From JAWKWH01 sp963669285 (GTDB lineage Bacteria > Pseudomonadota > Alphaproteobacteria > Rhizobiales > Rhizobiaceae), in contig CAXXSI010000014.1 of the NCBI GenBank assembly GCA_963669285.2, positions 372,001 to 436,000 of the forward strand: 64,000 nt of DNA, given 5' to 3'. Made by a program: the position numbers and the translations under genes. Positions 1 through 9,115 of the stretch are shown here, in pieces. Numbering within the stretch: position 1 is the first letter of the stretch; every line of letters starts with the position of its first letter. The notes under the pieces are model-generated. The model was not told where the DNA came from and did not search any database. It was given only the letters and a program-made list of their open reading frames with translations.

Positions 1-73
1 CGGCGAAAACCCGGTAGCGTTTTTCCGCCTTTACCTGATCGATGGCTTCCTGGAAAAAACGTTGGTAATTCAT
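1..73 (-). CDS. hemA: 5-aminolevulinate synthase, N-terminal fragment (runs off the window start)
   Basis: Only the first 24 codons are inside the window. The reading begins MNYQRFFQEAIDQV and continues KAEKRYRVFA, which matches the start of alphaproteobacterial ALAS (typical pattern MNY..FF..A...L...GRYRVFA). The enzyme condenses glycine and succinyl-CoA to 5-aminolevulinate, the first step of the C4 heme pathway, in the cytoplasm. A second ATG lies directly upstream at 76; I chose 73 because the family begins MNY and the AGGGA upstream is better spaced. The gene is transcribed leftward, divergent from galE. The call rests on a short but distinctive N-terminus. Confidence 0.8.
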   Translation of the reverse strand, partial: MNYQRFFQEAIDQVKAEKRYRVFA

Positions 74-76
74 CAT

Positions 77-421
77 CAATTCCCTGCACTCGCGCTCAAC
101 AATAGGGAAGGCGCACCAGCTCGTCTATCGCCATCCGATCGGTCAAATTGCCACGCTTTCGACCGGTTTGTGAATGACTTACCTGTACAACGAGCACAAT
201 TGCGAAAATCATCCCTTGATACATGTCAATTCCCCAGACCTATCAGGTGGATCGTTGGGATTACAATGTCTTGTGTGATCAAGGTTCAACGAATGCAGGT
301 AACATTTTCGACATTTGTGCGCCGTAATATCTGAGCGAAGTGCAATCATGTCGCGAAACTGCTGTGCCGGATATTTGCGACGGCAGTCAATTGCCAGTTC
401 CGGCTCGAAAGGGATTTTCCG
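77..421. other. Intergenic region between divergent hemA and galE
   Basis: A 345-base gap between two divergent genes. Short reading frames on both strands show no recognisable protein. It should hold both promoters, but I see no convincing -35/-10 pair. The only recognisable element is the FNR-like box at 216-229, listed separately. Confidence 0.5.
216..229. promoter_or_regulatory. Possible FNR/FixK-type binding site upstream of hemA
   Basis: The sequence TTGAT-ACAT-GTCAA is a 5-4-5 inverted repeat differing from the FNR/FixK consensus TTGAT-N4-ATCAA at one base. It lies about 145 bases upstream of the hemA start. In several alphaproteobacteria hemA is known to respond to FnrL or FixK-type regulators under low oxygen, so the placement is plausible. 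The imperfect match and the distance keep this tentative. Confidence 0.35.
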
Positions 422-1411
422 ATGACAACTCTGGTTACCGGCGGGGCCGGTTACATTGGCAGCCATACCGTTTGGGAGCTTGTCGATCGCGGTGAAAAGG
501 TCGTTGTACTTGACCGGCTTTCGACCGGATTCGATTGGGCCGTTGCCCCCGAAGCGGAGCTTGTTGTCGGCGATATCGGTGACCGGAAATTGCTGTCTGA
601 GATTTTCCAGTCCCGGGAAATTCGCTCCATCATTCATTTCGCCGGCTCGATTGTCGTACCGGAATCGGTTGCCGACCCGCTGAGCTACTATGAAAACAAC
701 ACCGTCAAATCGCGCGCACTGATAGAAGCCGCAGTCGAAAACCAGGTCAGAAACTTCATTTTTTCTTCCACCGCCGCTGTCTACGGCACCGCCGGGCTGG
801 AACCGATTTCCGAACAGGCACAGCTTGATCCCCTGTCGCCCTACGGCAGGTCAAAACTGATGACGGAGTGGATGCTGGCCGACACCGCCGCCGCCCACGA
901 GTTCCGGTTCACCGCACTTCGCTACTTCAACGTCGCCGGCGCAGACAGAAAAGGGCGAACCGGACAGTCCACCCCGGGCGCAACCCATTTGATCAAGGTT
1001 GCCTGCGAAACAGCCTGCGGGAAGCGCGCCTCGATGGATGTCTTCGGAAACGATTATAAGACGCCGGACGGAACCTGCGTGCGCGACTACATCCATGTCA
1101 CCGACCTGGCTAATGCACACATTCTCGCGCTCGACCGGCTGCGCGACGGCGGACCAAGCCTGATCGCCAATTGCGGCTACGGACACGGATATTCCGTGCT
1201 TGAAGTTCTGGAGAGCGTCAAGAAAGTGTACGGCAAAGACTTTCAGGTGAACATGGCAGACAGACGCCCCGGCGACGCGGATTCGGTCGTGGCGGATTCA
1301 CGTTTGCTGCACAGCGAGCTTGGCTGGTCGCCGCGGTTTGACGATCTGGACCTGATCTGCTCAGACGCTCTGAACTGGGAACGTATCCTGGCGAAAAAGA
1401 ACAGTCTTTGA
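422..1411 (+). CDS. galE: UDP-glucose 4-epimerase
   Basis: A 329-residue extended short-chain dehydrogenase of normal length for GalE/ExoB. The N-terminus MTTLVTGGAGYIGSH carries the GxxGxxG NAD-binding loop; the catalytic YxxxK is YGRSK near residue 141, preceded by an STAAVYG segment with the active-site Ser/Thr. It interconverts UDP-glucose and UDP-galactose, supplying galactose for surface polysaccharides; rhizobial relatives are called exoB. AAGGGA sits about seven bases before the ATG. The gene stands alone, divergent from hemA and convergent with the MATE gene. Related UDP-sugar epimerases cannot be fully excluded. Confidence 0.88.
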   Translation: MTTLVTGGAGYIGSHTVWELVDRGEKVVVLDRLSTGFDWAVAPEAELVVGDIGDRKLLSEIFQSREIRSIIHFAGSIVVPESVADPLSYYENNTVKSRALIEAAVENQVRNFIFSSTAAVYGTAGLEPISEQAQLDPLSPYGRSKLMTEWMLADTAAAHEFRFTALRYFNVAGADRKGRTGQSTPGATHLIKVACETACGKRASMDVFGNDYKTPDGTCVRDYIHVTDLANAHILALDRLRDGGPSLIANCGYGHGYSVLEVLESVKKVYGKDFQVNMADRRPGDADSVVADSRLLHSELGWSPRFDDLDLICSDALNWERILAKKNSL

Positions 1412-1475
1412 ACCGGATTTATTCCAGCCGCCGGTACAATAACGCCGCCGGCCCAATCCGGCTGTGACGGTCCGC

Positions 1476-2828
1476 TCAAGCTTTTTGGACGCCTAAAGCG
1501 AACGATCGCCTGAGGAGGACGGGATACATGGCATAGAGGCTTACTCCCCGCACCAGCAGGAACACGTGCAATGCCAGCCAGTTGCCGTGATTGCCCCAGA
1601 TGCCGACCGTAACCGGCAGGGCGAAGATAAACACCACGAACGAGACGAGCATCATGTTGCGCATTTCGCGGGACCAGGTCGCGCCGATATAAACTCCATC
1701 CATCTGGAAGGCTGCGACCCCGGACAAGGCGGTAAAAGCGGCCCAGGGCAAATAGGTTGCCGCCATCAAGCGAACATCGGTTGCCGTCGTCATCAGCGAA
1801 ACCAGCAAATCACCGAAAGCCAGCAAACCGATCGCCAGGAGTATGGCCAAGGCAAATCCCCATATGGCGGTTAATTTCACCACCCTGGAGAAAGCCGGTA
1901 AATACCGGGCTCCCAACGCCCTTCCCGCCAATTGCTCGGCAGCAGTGGCAAATCCGTCCAACACATAGCCGGCAACGAGAAAGAAATTCATCAGTATGGC
2001 ATTGGCAGCCAGTTGGTTCACACCAAGACGCGCACCGGTGCGGGTGAACACGGCGAACGCCGCAAGGAGCACAAACGAGCGGATCATGATATCGCCGTTG
2101 ATGGACAGCATTTTCATCCAACTGGCACGATCGGCGATACGCACACGACCATGAGCCTGGACTTTGCGATATCGCAGCGCAATCAAACCCAGCCCGAAGA
2201 TCGCGGCCACCAGCTCGGCTATGACAGTTGCCCAGGCAACGCCTGCAATTCCCCAACCCAGTACCAGGCCGAAATAGATCGACAGAACGACGTTTATGCC
2301 GTTCAAAAGCAATTGAAGGCCGAAACCCAGCGTCCCTTCGCCGCGGCCGAGCACGTATCCGAGCACCGAATAGTTGATCAGCGTTAGCGGTGTTCCCAGT
2401 ATACGTATGCCGACATATGTCGACATCGCCTCGGTGACCTCCGACCCGGCACCCATGAACCAGCCACCGAATCCGGTGATCAGCGGTGTAAGCAGGATCA
2501 TCAGCAGGCCCGATCCGCCGGAGATCAGAACGGCGCGCCAGAAAACCGCTTGCTGTTCGCCTTCGTCGCCGGCGCCAAACGCCTGTGCGACCAATCCGGT
2601 TGTTCCGGCGCGCAGGAAGTAGAAACTGGCAAATATGACATCGAGGACAACCGCGCCGGTCGCCAGCCCGCCGATCATTGCCGCATTGCCGAACTGGCCC
2701 ACCACAGCAGTATCCACCACCCCAAGAATGGGCGTTGTCAGATATGCCAGTGTCATCGGCACCGCAATCGACAGAACAAGGCGATTGGTCACGTCAAATG
2801 AGCGCGAATGTCGGTTGTCGGCGCTCAA
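1476..2828 (-). CDS. MATE family efflux transporter (DinF/NorM-like)
   Basis: A 450-residue polytopic inner-membrane protein with about twelve hydrophobic segments in two halves. The N-terminal region (VTNRLVLSIAVPMTLAYLTTP, then GVVDTAVVGQ) is typical of MATE exporters, which expel cationic drugs or metabolites in exchange for Na+ or H+. The start is a TTG with a GGCGGGA stretch upstream; an in-frame GTG lies twelve codons later. Length is normal. The substrate cannot be read from sequence. It faces galE tail to tail with a 64-base gap. Confidence 0.85.
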   Translation of the reverse strand: MSADNRHSRSFDVTNRLVLSIAVPMTLAYLTTPILGVVDTAVVGQFGNAAMIGGLATGAVVLDVIFASFYFLRAGTTGLVAQAFGAGDEGEQQAVFWRAVLISGGSGLLMILLTPLITGFGGWFMGAGSEVTEAMSTYVGIRILGTPLTLINYSVLGYVLGRGEGTLGFGLQLLLNGINVVLSIYFGLVLGWGIAGVAWATVIAELVAAIFGLGLIALRYRKVQAHGRVRIADRASWMKMLSINGDIMIRSFVLLAAFAVFTRTGARLGVNQLAANAILMNFFLVAGYVLDGFATAAEQLAGRALGARYLPAFSRVVKLTAIWGFALAILLAIGLLAFGDLLVSLMTTATDVRLMAATYLPWAAFTALSGVAAFQMDGVYIGATWSREMRNMMLVSFVVFIFALPVTVGIWGNHGNWLALHVFLLVRGVSLYAMYPVLLRRSFALGVQKA

Positions 2829-2937
2829 ATCCCGCCCCGGCGTGCTTCAATCACTACCGAACCCATGATTTCCTTCGGCAGATCGAATTGAGCAAGATGA
2901 ACACATTCCGGTCGGGCCGACCATTTTCGGAGGAACT

Positions 2938-3219
2938 TCAAGGCCTCGTCGTTCGACCGCGATATTTCAGTAACCGGATGATCAGGAAGGCCGGAACGAC
3001 GATGGCTGCGCCGAGAAGGAAGTAGCCGATAAATCGCTCTATGGCAGCAAATCCCATATTCCAAATCCGGATAATGAACTCGCGGACGCTGTCGAATACG
3101 TCCAGCACCGACAGGTCAAGCGCCGTCATTACAACACCAACCACAAACGAGATCATCGCCAGCTTGACCACGGTTCGAAGAGGTGTGTCGCCCAAAAATC
3201 GGGTGATGCCGGTGCTCAT
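2938..3219 (-). CDS. Small conserved membrane protein (DUF6460-like)
   Basis: A 93-residue protein with two hydrophobic segments (about residues 15-35 and 60-83) joined by an amphipathic stretch and ending in a basic tail (LLKYRGRTTRP). Start ATG has GGAG six bases upstream. It resembles small Rhizobiales membrane proteins I associate with DUF6460, but I hold that family name loosely. No function is known. It lies upstream of, and on the same strand as, the MATE gene with a 110-base gap, so joint transcription is possible but not shown. Confidence 0.6.
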   Translation of the reverse strand: MSTGITRFLGDTPLRTVVKLAMISFVVGVVMTALDLSVLDVFDSVREFIIRIWNMGFAAIERFIGYFLLGAAIVVPAFLIIRLLKYRGRTTRP

Positions 3220-3306
3220 TTGCGCTCCATAATGAAGTTTACTGACGTGCGGTCGCGCGTCCCGTCAGTCCGGCAAATATGCGACAAATCCGACATTTTC
3301 AAGCAA

Positions 3307-3990
3307 TCACAACCATTCATCATAGTCTGAAACCAGCAAATGAACGGGCGGCTCATCTTCATCAATCGTCGAGAAGCGATCGATCGGCTCCCTGAAAATA
3401 TTGTCCGTCAGGTCGTCATTTACCGTCGAGACCTCGCCAATCAGCACATCTTTGCGCTCCGCCCAAAATGCATGCCAGACACCCGGTAGAAGCGTCACAC
3501 TTTCCCCTGGGGACAATTTGAGATGGCTGCCAGCCGGCATTGTGCGCATAATCCCATCGCACGGAACGGTCACCTCGGCGTGCTCGTCAACATCGCCGCC
3601 TGGCGCAGACATGAACAATTCCAGCACCAGATCACCGCCACCGCGATTGATAATATCCTCCGCCTTGACGGCATGGCGGTGCATGGGTGACAGCTGATTT
3701 TCCCGCGAGATCATGATCTTTTCGGCGTAGAGCATACCGAGCCCGGCCTTTAAATCCGCCACATTGCCGTTTCTTACGGTAAACAGGAACAGGCCGAGTT
3801 CATCAAATTTTCCGCGCCCGTAATCCGTGATGTCCCAACCCAGGCGCGAATCGACAATGCCGCCGTACTCGCGGGTAAACCGCCGCATTTCATCGACCGA
3901 CCAATAGGCAAAGGGTGGAAGGATATATCCGAATGACCGGATGAACTCGTCGGCCTCAGAAATGATCCGGTTGACGGTTGATCGTTTCAT
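3307..3990 (-). CDS. D-lyxose/D-mannose ketol-isomerase (cupin-fold sugar isomerase)
   Basis: A 227-residue protein starting MKRSTVNRII. The metal-binding active-site block SPMHRHAVKAEDIINRGGG and the later GVWHAFW are hallmarks of the D-lyxose isomerase family, which interconverts D-lyxose/D-xylulose and D-mannose/D-fructose using Mn2+. The open frame extends 30 codons upstream, but that extension is unlike the family and the ATG at 3990 has a GAGAG upstream, so the shorter start is preferred. It is divergent from the ABC importer operon beginning at 4127 with a 136-base shared upstream region, suggesting the importer may bring in a sugar or sugar derivative. Confidence 0.82.
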   Translation of the reverse strand: MKRSTVNRIISEADEFIRSFGYILPPFAYWSVDEMRRFTREYGGIVDSRLGWDITDYGRGKFDELGLFLFTVRNGNVADLKAGLGMLYAEKIMISRENQLSPMHRHAVKAEDIINRGGGDLVLELFMSAPGGDVDEHAEVTVPCDGIMRTMPAGSHLKLSPGESVTLLPGVWHAFWAERKDVLIGEVSTVNDDLTDNIFREPIDRFSTIDEDEPPVHLLVSDYDEWL

Positions 3991-4126
3991 CGATGCTCTC
4001 TTTGACTGCATGGGAATCGGCAATACCGGGATATCGCGCCCGCCGGCAAATGTCATCGGCTTGAAATTCCGGCAGGTCAACCATTCGGATCAAGTTTAAG
4101 TTGCGCATGACATTTGATCGGCTACA

Positions 4127-5179
4127 GTGACTGGCGGGAGTGGAGGAAAAAGGTGTACCTGCGTGCCATCCGGCAACAATAACAACAAACCGGTGTTGGA
4201 CGTTTCAGATCTGCAAACCGTATTTCGGATGCGGGATTCTGAGATATATGCCGTCAATGGCGTGAGCTTCAGTCTCAAGCCAGGCGAGTTGCTCGGCGTC
4301 GTCGGCGAAAGCGGCTCCGGCAAGAGCGTCACCATGATGACGCTGATGAAACTCCTTCCCATGCCGCCCGCGGAAATCGTTGCCGGGTCTGCAAAGCTGG
4401 ACGGCAAAGACCTGCTGAAACTCAGCCCCGAGGAACTGCGCGGCGTGCGCGGCGGAGAGGTCGGATTCATCTTTCAGGATCCGATGACATCGCTCAATCC
4501 CGTGTTTACCGTTGGCTACCAGTTGATCGAGCCGCTCAGGGAACATCTCGGATTGAGCAAAAAAGCCGCCAGGGATCGGGCAATCGAACTGCTGGAACTG
4601 GTCGGAATCCCCAAAGCGGCTGAACGAATTGGTGATTTCCCACACCAGTTTTCCGGCGGAATGCGTCAACGCGTGATGATTGCCATCGCGCTGGCTTGCG
4701 ATCCGAAAGTGCTGATCGCCGATGAGCCGACCACGGCTCTGGACGTGACCATCCAGGCGCAGATCATCGAATTGATCAAGGATCTTCGCCAGGAACTCGG
4801 AATGGCGATCGTCTGGATCACCCATGATCTCGGTGTCGTGGCCGGTATCGCCGACAGGGTGATGGTGATGTATGGAGGTTCGGTGGTCGAGCAAGCAGAA
4901 GTCGGCGACCTGTACACCAATCCTCAGCACCCATACACCCAAGCGCTCCTGGAAACGCTTCCAAGCCTGTCCGGCGAACGCGAGGAAAAGCTAACGAGCA
5001 TCGGCGGACAGCCGCCATTGATGACAAGCTTTCCTTCTTCTTGCGCATTTGCATCGCGGTGTCCGCATGTGACCGATCATTGTCTGCGGGAAAATCCGGT
5101 ACTGACCACGGTGAAGCGCGGACATGAAGCCGCCTGCTGGCTGCTTGTCGCCGATACGAAGGAACCAGAACATGCCTGA
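4127..5179 (+). CDS. ABC importer ATP-binding protein, OppD/DppD class
   Basis: Cytoplasmic ATPase of a family-5 (peptide/nickel class) importer. Walker A is GESGSGKSV, the signature is FSGGMRQRV and Walker B is VLIADEPTTALDV. The C-terminal oligopeptide-transporter extension carries the Cys cluster CAFASRCPHVTDHC typical of OppD/DppD, which often holds an Fe-S centre. The start is uncertain: GTG at 4127 and an in-frame GTG at 4163 are both possible, neither with a strong ribosome site. It is the first gene of a five-gene operon and overlaps the next ATPase gene by eight bases. Confidence 0.88.
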   Translation: MTGGSGGKRCTCVPSGNNNNKPVLDVSDLQTVFRMRDSEIYAVNGVSFSLKPGELLGVVGESGSGKSVTMMTLMKLLPMPPAEIVAGSAKLDGKDLLKLSPEELRGVRGGEVGFIFQDPMTSLNPVFTVGYQLIEPLREHLGLSKKAARDRAIELLELVGIPKAAERIGDFPHQFSGGMRQRVMIAIALACDPKVLIADEPTTALDVTIQAQIIELIKDLRQELGMAIVWITHDLGVVAGIADRVMVMYGGSVVEQAEVGDLYTNPQHPYTQALLETLPSLSGEREEKLTSIGGQPPLMTSFPSSCAFASRCPHVTDHCLRENPVLTTVKRGHEAACWLLVADTKEPEHA

Positions 5180-6218
5180 GGCGTCGGTGCTTGAAGCATC
5201 CCCGGATACGCACGCATCCGAACCGATGCTGAGCGTCCGCAATGTGAGCATGCACTTCCCGATCTACAAGGGCATTATCAAGCGTCAGGTCGGCTCGATA
5301 AAAGCGCTCGACGATGTCAGTTTCGACATCCAGCGCGGCCAGACGATGGGGCTGGTCGGCGAAAGCGGATGCGGCAAATCCACCACCGGCCGCGTGATCA
5401 TGCGGCTTTACGAGCCCACAGCGGGCGATGTGCATTTCGACGGCACCAACATCACGAATCTTCATGGCGCCTCGCTGCGCAAGATACGTCCGCGGATGCA
5501 GATGATTTTTCAGGATCCTCAAGCCTGTCTCAATCCGCGTATGACCGTCGGCTCGATCATCGCCGAACCGCTTGAGGAACACGGACGCGCGCAAGGCGCG
5601 GCAAAACAGGCCCGTATCAGAGAGTTGCTCGACGCGGTCGGTCTCAATCCCAAGTTCTCCGACCGCTACCCGCATGAGTTTTCCGGTGGTCAACGCCAAC
5701 GCATCGGCATCGCCCGGGCACTCGCCCTCGATCCGGATTTGATCGTTTGCGACGAGCCGATTGCAGCCCTTGACGTTTCGATCCAGGCCCAGGTGATCAA
5801 CCTGTTGCAGGATCTTCAGGACAAGCTTGGACTGACCTATTTGTTCATCAGCCATGACCTGTCGATGGTCAGGCATTTCGCCGACAATGTTGCGGTGATG
5901 TATCTGGGGAAAATCGCCGAACTGGCACCCGTGGATGAGCTGTTTGCTTCACCTAAACACCCCTACACACAAGCCCTGCTGTCGGCAGTTCCGATCCCTG
6001 ACCCGAAAATTGAAGCCGAGCGTGAGCGCATACTTCTGACCGGCGATGTGCCGGGCGCAGCTAACCCACCGGAAGGTTGCAGATTCTGCACAAGATGCCC
6101 GATTGCGGTTGCCAAATGCTTCGATGTGATGCCTACTTGGCAACAACTGGGAAGTGGCCATTACGCCGCTTGCCATCTTGCCGAGCAGAAGGGAGGCGCT
6201 ATCGCCGCAGAATCCTGA
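5172..6218 (+). CDS. ABC importer ATP-binding protein, OppF/DppF class
   Basis: A 348-residue partner ATPase. Walker A is GESGCGKST, the signature FSGGQRQRI and Walker B LIVCDEPIAALDV; the tail has the Cys-rich motif CRFCTRCPIAVAKC. The ATG at 5172 overlaps the previous stop and is preceded by AAGGAA seven bases upstream, so it is favoured over the in-frame ATG sixteen codons earlier. Together with the upstream OppD-type subunit it should form the heterodimeric motor of the importer whose binding protein and permeases follow. Confidence 0.88.
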   Translation: MPEASVLEASPDTHASEPMLSVRNVSMHFPIYKGIIKRQVGSIKALDDVSFDIQRGQTMGLVGESGCGKSTTGRVIMRLYEPTAGDVHFDGTNITNLHGASLRKIRPRMQMIFQDPQACLNPRMTVGSIIAEPLEEHGRAQGAAKQARIRELLDAVGLNPKFSDRYPHEFSGGQRQRIGIARALALDPDLIVCDEPIAALDVSIQAQVINLLQDLQDKLGLTYLFISHDLSMVRHFADNVAVMYLGKIAELAPVDELFASPKHPYTQALLSAVPIPDPKIEAERERILLTGDVPGAANPPEGCRFCTRCPIAVAKCFDVMPTWQQLGSGHYAACHLAEQKGGAIAAES

Positions 6219-6299
6219 TCCTGCGGAAGACTGCAATCTTCCGGTTGCAAGCTGGCAAACCCAGGAAACCTAAAAAAACAGACTAAATGGGAGAGAAAA

Positions 6300-7997
6300 A
6301 TGAAAATCAGAACCTTATTGCTCGCATCAGCTGCAGCATTTGCCATTACGTCAGCGGCAAATGCTGAGCGGGGAAGCGACGGCCATCTGAACATCATATA
6401 TTGGCAGGCGGCATCGATCCTCAATCCGTATCTTTCCGGCGGCACAAAGGATATCGAAGCCGCTTCGATGGTTGTGGAGCCATTGGCTTATTACGATGAG
6501 AACGGGAACATGGTGCCCGCGCTGGCGACTGAGGTGCCAACCGTCGAAAATGGCGGCGTATCGGCGGACCTGACGTCGATTACCTGGAAACTGAAAGAGG
6601 GTATTGTGTGGTCGGACGGAAGTCCTCTGACCGCAAACGACGTCGTATTTTCGGCGAACTACTGCATGGATCCGGACGGCGGCTGTAACGCGCTTTCCAA
6701 TTTCACCGACGTTGCCAATGTCGAGGCCGTCGATGACCTGACAGTCAAAATTACCTTCGGCGTTCCGAAACCATTTCCCTACGGACCGTTTGTCGGCACG
6801 ACAGCGCCGATCATCCAGGCAGCCCAGTTCAAGGATTGCATGGGTGCGAAAGCACCGGAGTGCACCGCACAGAACTTCAACCCGATCGGCACCGGACCAT
6901 TCAAGGTTGTCGAGTTCAAGGCCAACGATGTCGTGACCTACGAGGCCAATCCGAACTATCGTGATGCCGCCAAACCGGCATTCGCGACAGCCGTGTTCAA
7001 GGGCGGTGGCGATGCTGCATCGGCGGCGCGTTCCGTGCTTGAAACCGGCGAGTTCGACTACGCCTGGAACCTGCAGGTGGAGCCGGAAGTGCTGGCGCAA
7101 ATGGCCGCGGCCGGCAAGGGCAAGGTGGTCACGTCCTTCGGCACATCGGTTGAGAGGTTGATGGTGAACCTGACCAATCCCGATCCCGGGCTTGGCGAGG
7201 AACGCGGAACTGCCAAGCATCCGCATCCCTACCTGAACGATCCGGCTGTACGCAGGGCGCTTTCCCTGGCAATCGACCGGCAAATTCTCGTCGATGCCGG
7301 CTATGGCGCGGCGGGACAGGTAACCTGTAACGTGCTACCGGCGCCGGCGATTTACGCGTCGACTTCCAACGACTGGTGCAAAACCCAGGATGTGGATGCC
7401 GCCAACAAGCTGCTTGACGATGCCGGCTGGGCGCTTGGATCGGACGGTGTCAGAGCCAAGGACGGTGTCCGTCTTTCGATCTTGTATCAAACCTCGACCA
7501 ATTCGGTTCGCCAGGGCACGCAAGCCCTGATCAAGCAGATGTGGTCGGCGATCGGCGTGGAAACCGAGTTGCGCAATATCGATGCGGCGGTGTTCTTCGG
7601 AGGCGACCAGTCCAGCCCGGACACGTTCCAGAAGTTCTTTGCCGATATCGAGATGTACACCAACAATTTCGACGGAACCGATCCGGAGAAATACATGGCA
7701 AACTGGCTGTGCATCGAAGCACCGACACCTGCCAATCAGTGGCTGGGCAACAACATGCCTCGTTATTGCAATGAGGAGTACGACAAGCTCTCAGCCGAGA
7801 TGGGCAAGACCGCGGCACTTGATGATCGCGCCAAGCTCGCCATGAAGATGAACGACATGCTCATCGATTATGGTGCGATGATCCCGCTGATCCATCGCGG
7901 CGACGTTTCGGCCCATTCTGCAACGCTGATGGGTGTTCGGATGAATAGCTGGGATTCCGAACTTTGGAACGTCGAGGACTGGACGCGCGCCAAGTAA
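6300..7997 (+). CDS. ABC importer periplasmic substrate-binding protein, family 5
   Basis: A 565-residue solute-binding protein. The first 22 residues form a signal peptide (MKIRTLLLASAAAFAITSAANA) with no lipobox. The body has the SBP family-5 pattern: a 'WKLKEGIVWSDGSPLTANDVVFS' type segment near residue 100 and later 'RRALSLAIDRQ'. Family members bind peptides, opines, nickel chelates or sugars. GGGAG lies six bases before the ATG. A 10-bp GC-rich hairpin just after the stop may protect or partly end the transcript, allowing more binding protein than permease. Confidence 0.88.
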   Translation: MKIRTLLLASAAAFAITSAANAERGSDGHLNIIYWQAASILNPYLSGGTKDIEAASMVVEPLAYYDENGNMVPALATEVPTVENGGVSADLTSITWKLKEGIVWSDGSPLTANDVVFSANYCMDPDGGCNALSNFTDVANVEAVDDLTVKITFGVPKPFPYGPFVGTTAPIIQAAQFKDCMGAKAPECTAQNFNPIGTGPFKVVEFKANDVVTYEANPNYRDAAKPAFATAVFKGGGDAASAARSVLETGEFDYAWNLQVEPEVLAQMAAAGKGKVVTSFGTSVERLMVNLTNPDPGLGEERGTAKHPHPYLNDPAVRRALSLAIDRQILVDAGYGAAGQVTCNVLPAPAIYASTSNDWCKTQDVDAANKLLDDAGWALGSDGVRAKDGVRLSILYQTSTNSVRQGTQALIKQMWSAIGVETELRNIDAAVFFGGDQSSPDTFQKFFADIEMYTNNFDGTDPEKYMANWLCIEAPTPANQWLGNNMPRYCNEEYDKLSAEMGKTAALDDRAKLAMKMNDMLIDYGAMIPLIHRGDVSAHSATLMGVRMNSWDSELWNVEDWTRAK

Positions 7998-8012
7998 ACT
8001 CGCTTGAAACAG

Positions 8013-8037
8013 GGCCCGCGCCGGTCTGGCGCGGGCC
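8013..8037 (+). terminator. GC-rich intra-operon hairpin after the binding-protein gene
   Basis: A perfect 10-bp stem (GGCCCGCGCC with GGCGCGGGCC) closes a 5-base loop 16 bases after the stop codon. No T-run follows, so it is unlikely to be an efficient intrinsic terminator. In binding-protein operons such hairpins often stabilise the upstream mRNA or attenuate read-through into permease genes. Confidence 0.6.
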
Positions 8038-8101
8038 TGATCCTCAAGGCGGCTGTTGAAGTGTGCGGTACTAAATACGCACAGAGCGATAAGGGCGCGG
8101 G

Positions 8102-9115
8102 ATGCTGAACTACACGCTCAGGCGTTTGATGTTTGCCATACCAACACTGTTGGTGATCAGCTTCATCATTTTTGCGCTGCTCGATCTGGCCCCCAACGAC
8201 CCGACCGGCAATCTGCCGCTGACAATTCCTCCCGATGTTCGCGAAAAGATCCGTGAAAATCTCGGTCTCGGACAACCATTCCATATTCGCTACCTGAAGT
8301 GGCTTCAGCAGTTTTTCGTCAACGAACCGCTGAATGTCATCGAACAGATATTCGGATTTGAGCTCGCAGGCTCGGAAGATCGCCTGCGTGTCAGGTCATG
8401 GGCGACCCGCAGCCCCGTTGTCGACCTTATCGTTGAGAGAATGCCCCAGACCCTTTGGGTTGTCGGCATGTCCTACGTAGTCGGAATCCTGATCGCACTG
8501 CCGATAGGCATCATCTCCGCCTACAAGCAGTATTCAATCTTCGACCAGATCGGATCATTTGTGTCCATGGTCGGATTTTCCGTCCCGACATTCTTCACAG
8601 GGGTGGTTCTTATCGTCATCTTCAGCGTTCAACTGCAGTGGCTGCCCTCCATATACGATACCACCCATGAAGTGACCGACCTTTCGAGCTTCTGGGTGCA
8701 GATCAAGCAAATGATCATGCCGGTGATGGTGCTCGCCTTTTTCAATGCGGCACAGTTGAGCCGGTTTGTCCGCGCCTCCATGCTGGACAATCTGAACATG
8801 GATTATGTGCGCACTGCCCGCGCAAAGGGCATGTCGGAAACGATTGTGCTTCTCATCCATGTGCTTAGAAACAGCATGATCCCGGTCATCACCGTCATTG
8901 CGCTCGGGATTCCGCAGATTTTCTCGGGCGCGATCATCACCGAGCAGATTTTCCGTGTGAACGGCCTGGGCCAGTTGCTGATCATCGGCATCCAGGGCGC
9001 CGACATTCCATTGGTCCAGACGCTGACATTCATCTTCGCCGTGTTGATCATCCTGTTCAACCTTGTTGCCGATGTGCTGTACGGCATTCTTGACCCGAGG
9101 ATTCGTTATGACTGA
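8102..9115 (+). CDS. ABC importer permease, DppB class
   Basis: A 337-residue inner-membrane permease with about six membrane segments. The start MLNYTLRRLMFAIPTLLVIS is the standard opening of DppB/OppB proteins. The EAA-type cytoplasmic loop that docks the ATPase is visible around VRTARAKGMSE. A large periplasmic insertion (about residues 40-115) is normal for the class. The stop overlaps the next gene's start by eight bases, indicating translational coupling of the two permeases. Confidence 0.88.
   Translation: MLNYTLRRLMFAIPTLLVISFIIFALLDLAPNDPTGNLPLTIPPDVREKIRENLGLGQPFHIRYLKWLQQFFVNEPLNVIEQIFGFELAGSEDRLRVRSWATRSPVVDLIVERMPQTLWVVGMSYVVGILIALPIGIISAYKQYSIFDQIGSFVSMVGFSVPTFFTGVVLIVIFSVQLQWLPSIYDTTHEVTDLSSFWVQIKQMIMPVMVLAFFNAAQLSRFVRASMLDNLNMDYVRTARAKGMSETIVLLIHVLRNSMIPVITVIALGIPQIFSGAIITEQIFRVNGLGQLLIIGIQGADIPLVQTLTFIFAVLIILFNLVADVLYGILDPRIRYD

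Noticed and set aside
1413..1461. CCGGATT/AATCCGG inverted repeat between galE and the MATE gene as a terminator
   Set aside because: Arms are only seven bases with a 35-base loop and no T-run.
4818..5876. A 352-codon frame antisense to the two ABC ATPase genes
   Set aside because: It spans the junction of two overlapping genes whose motifs are intact; its His/Arg/Asp-rich composition is typical of antisense reads.
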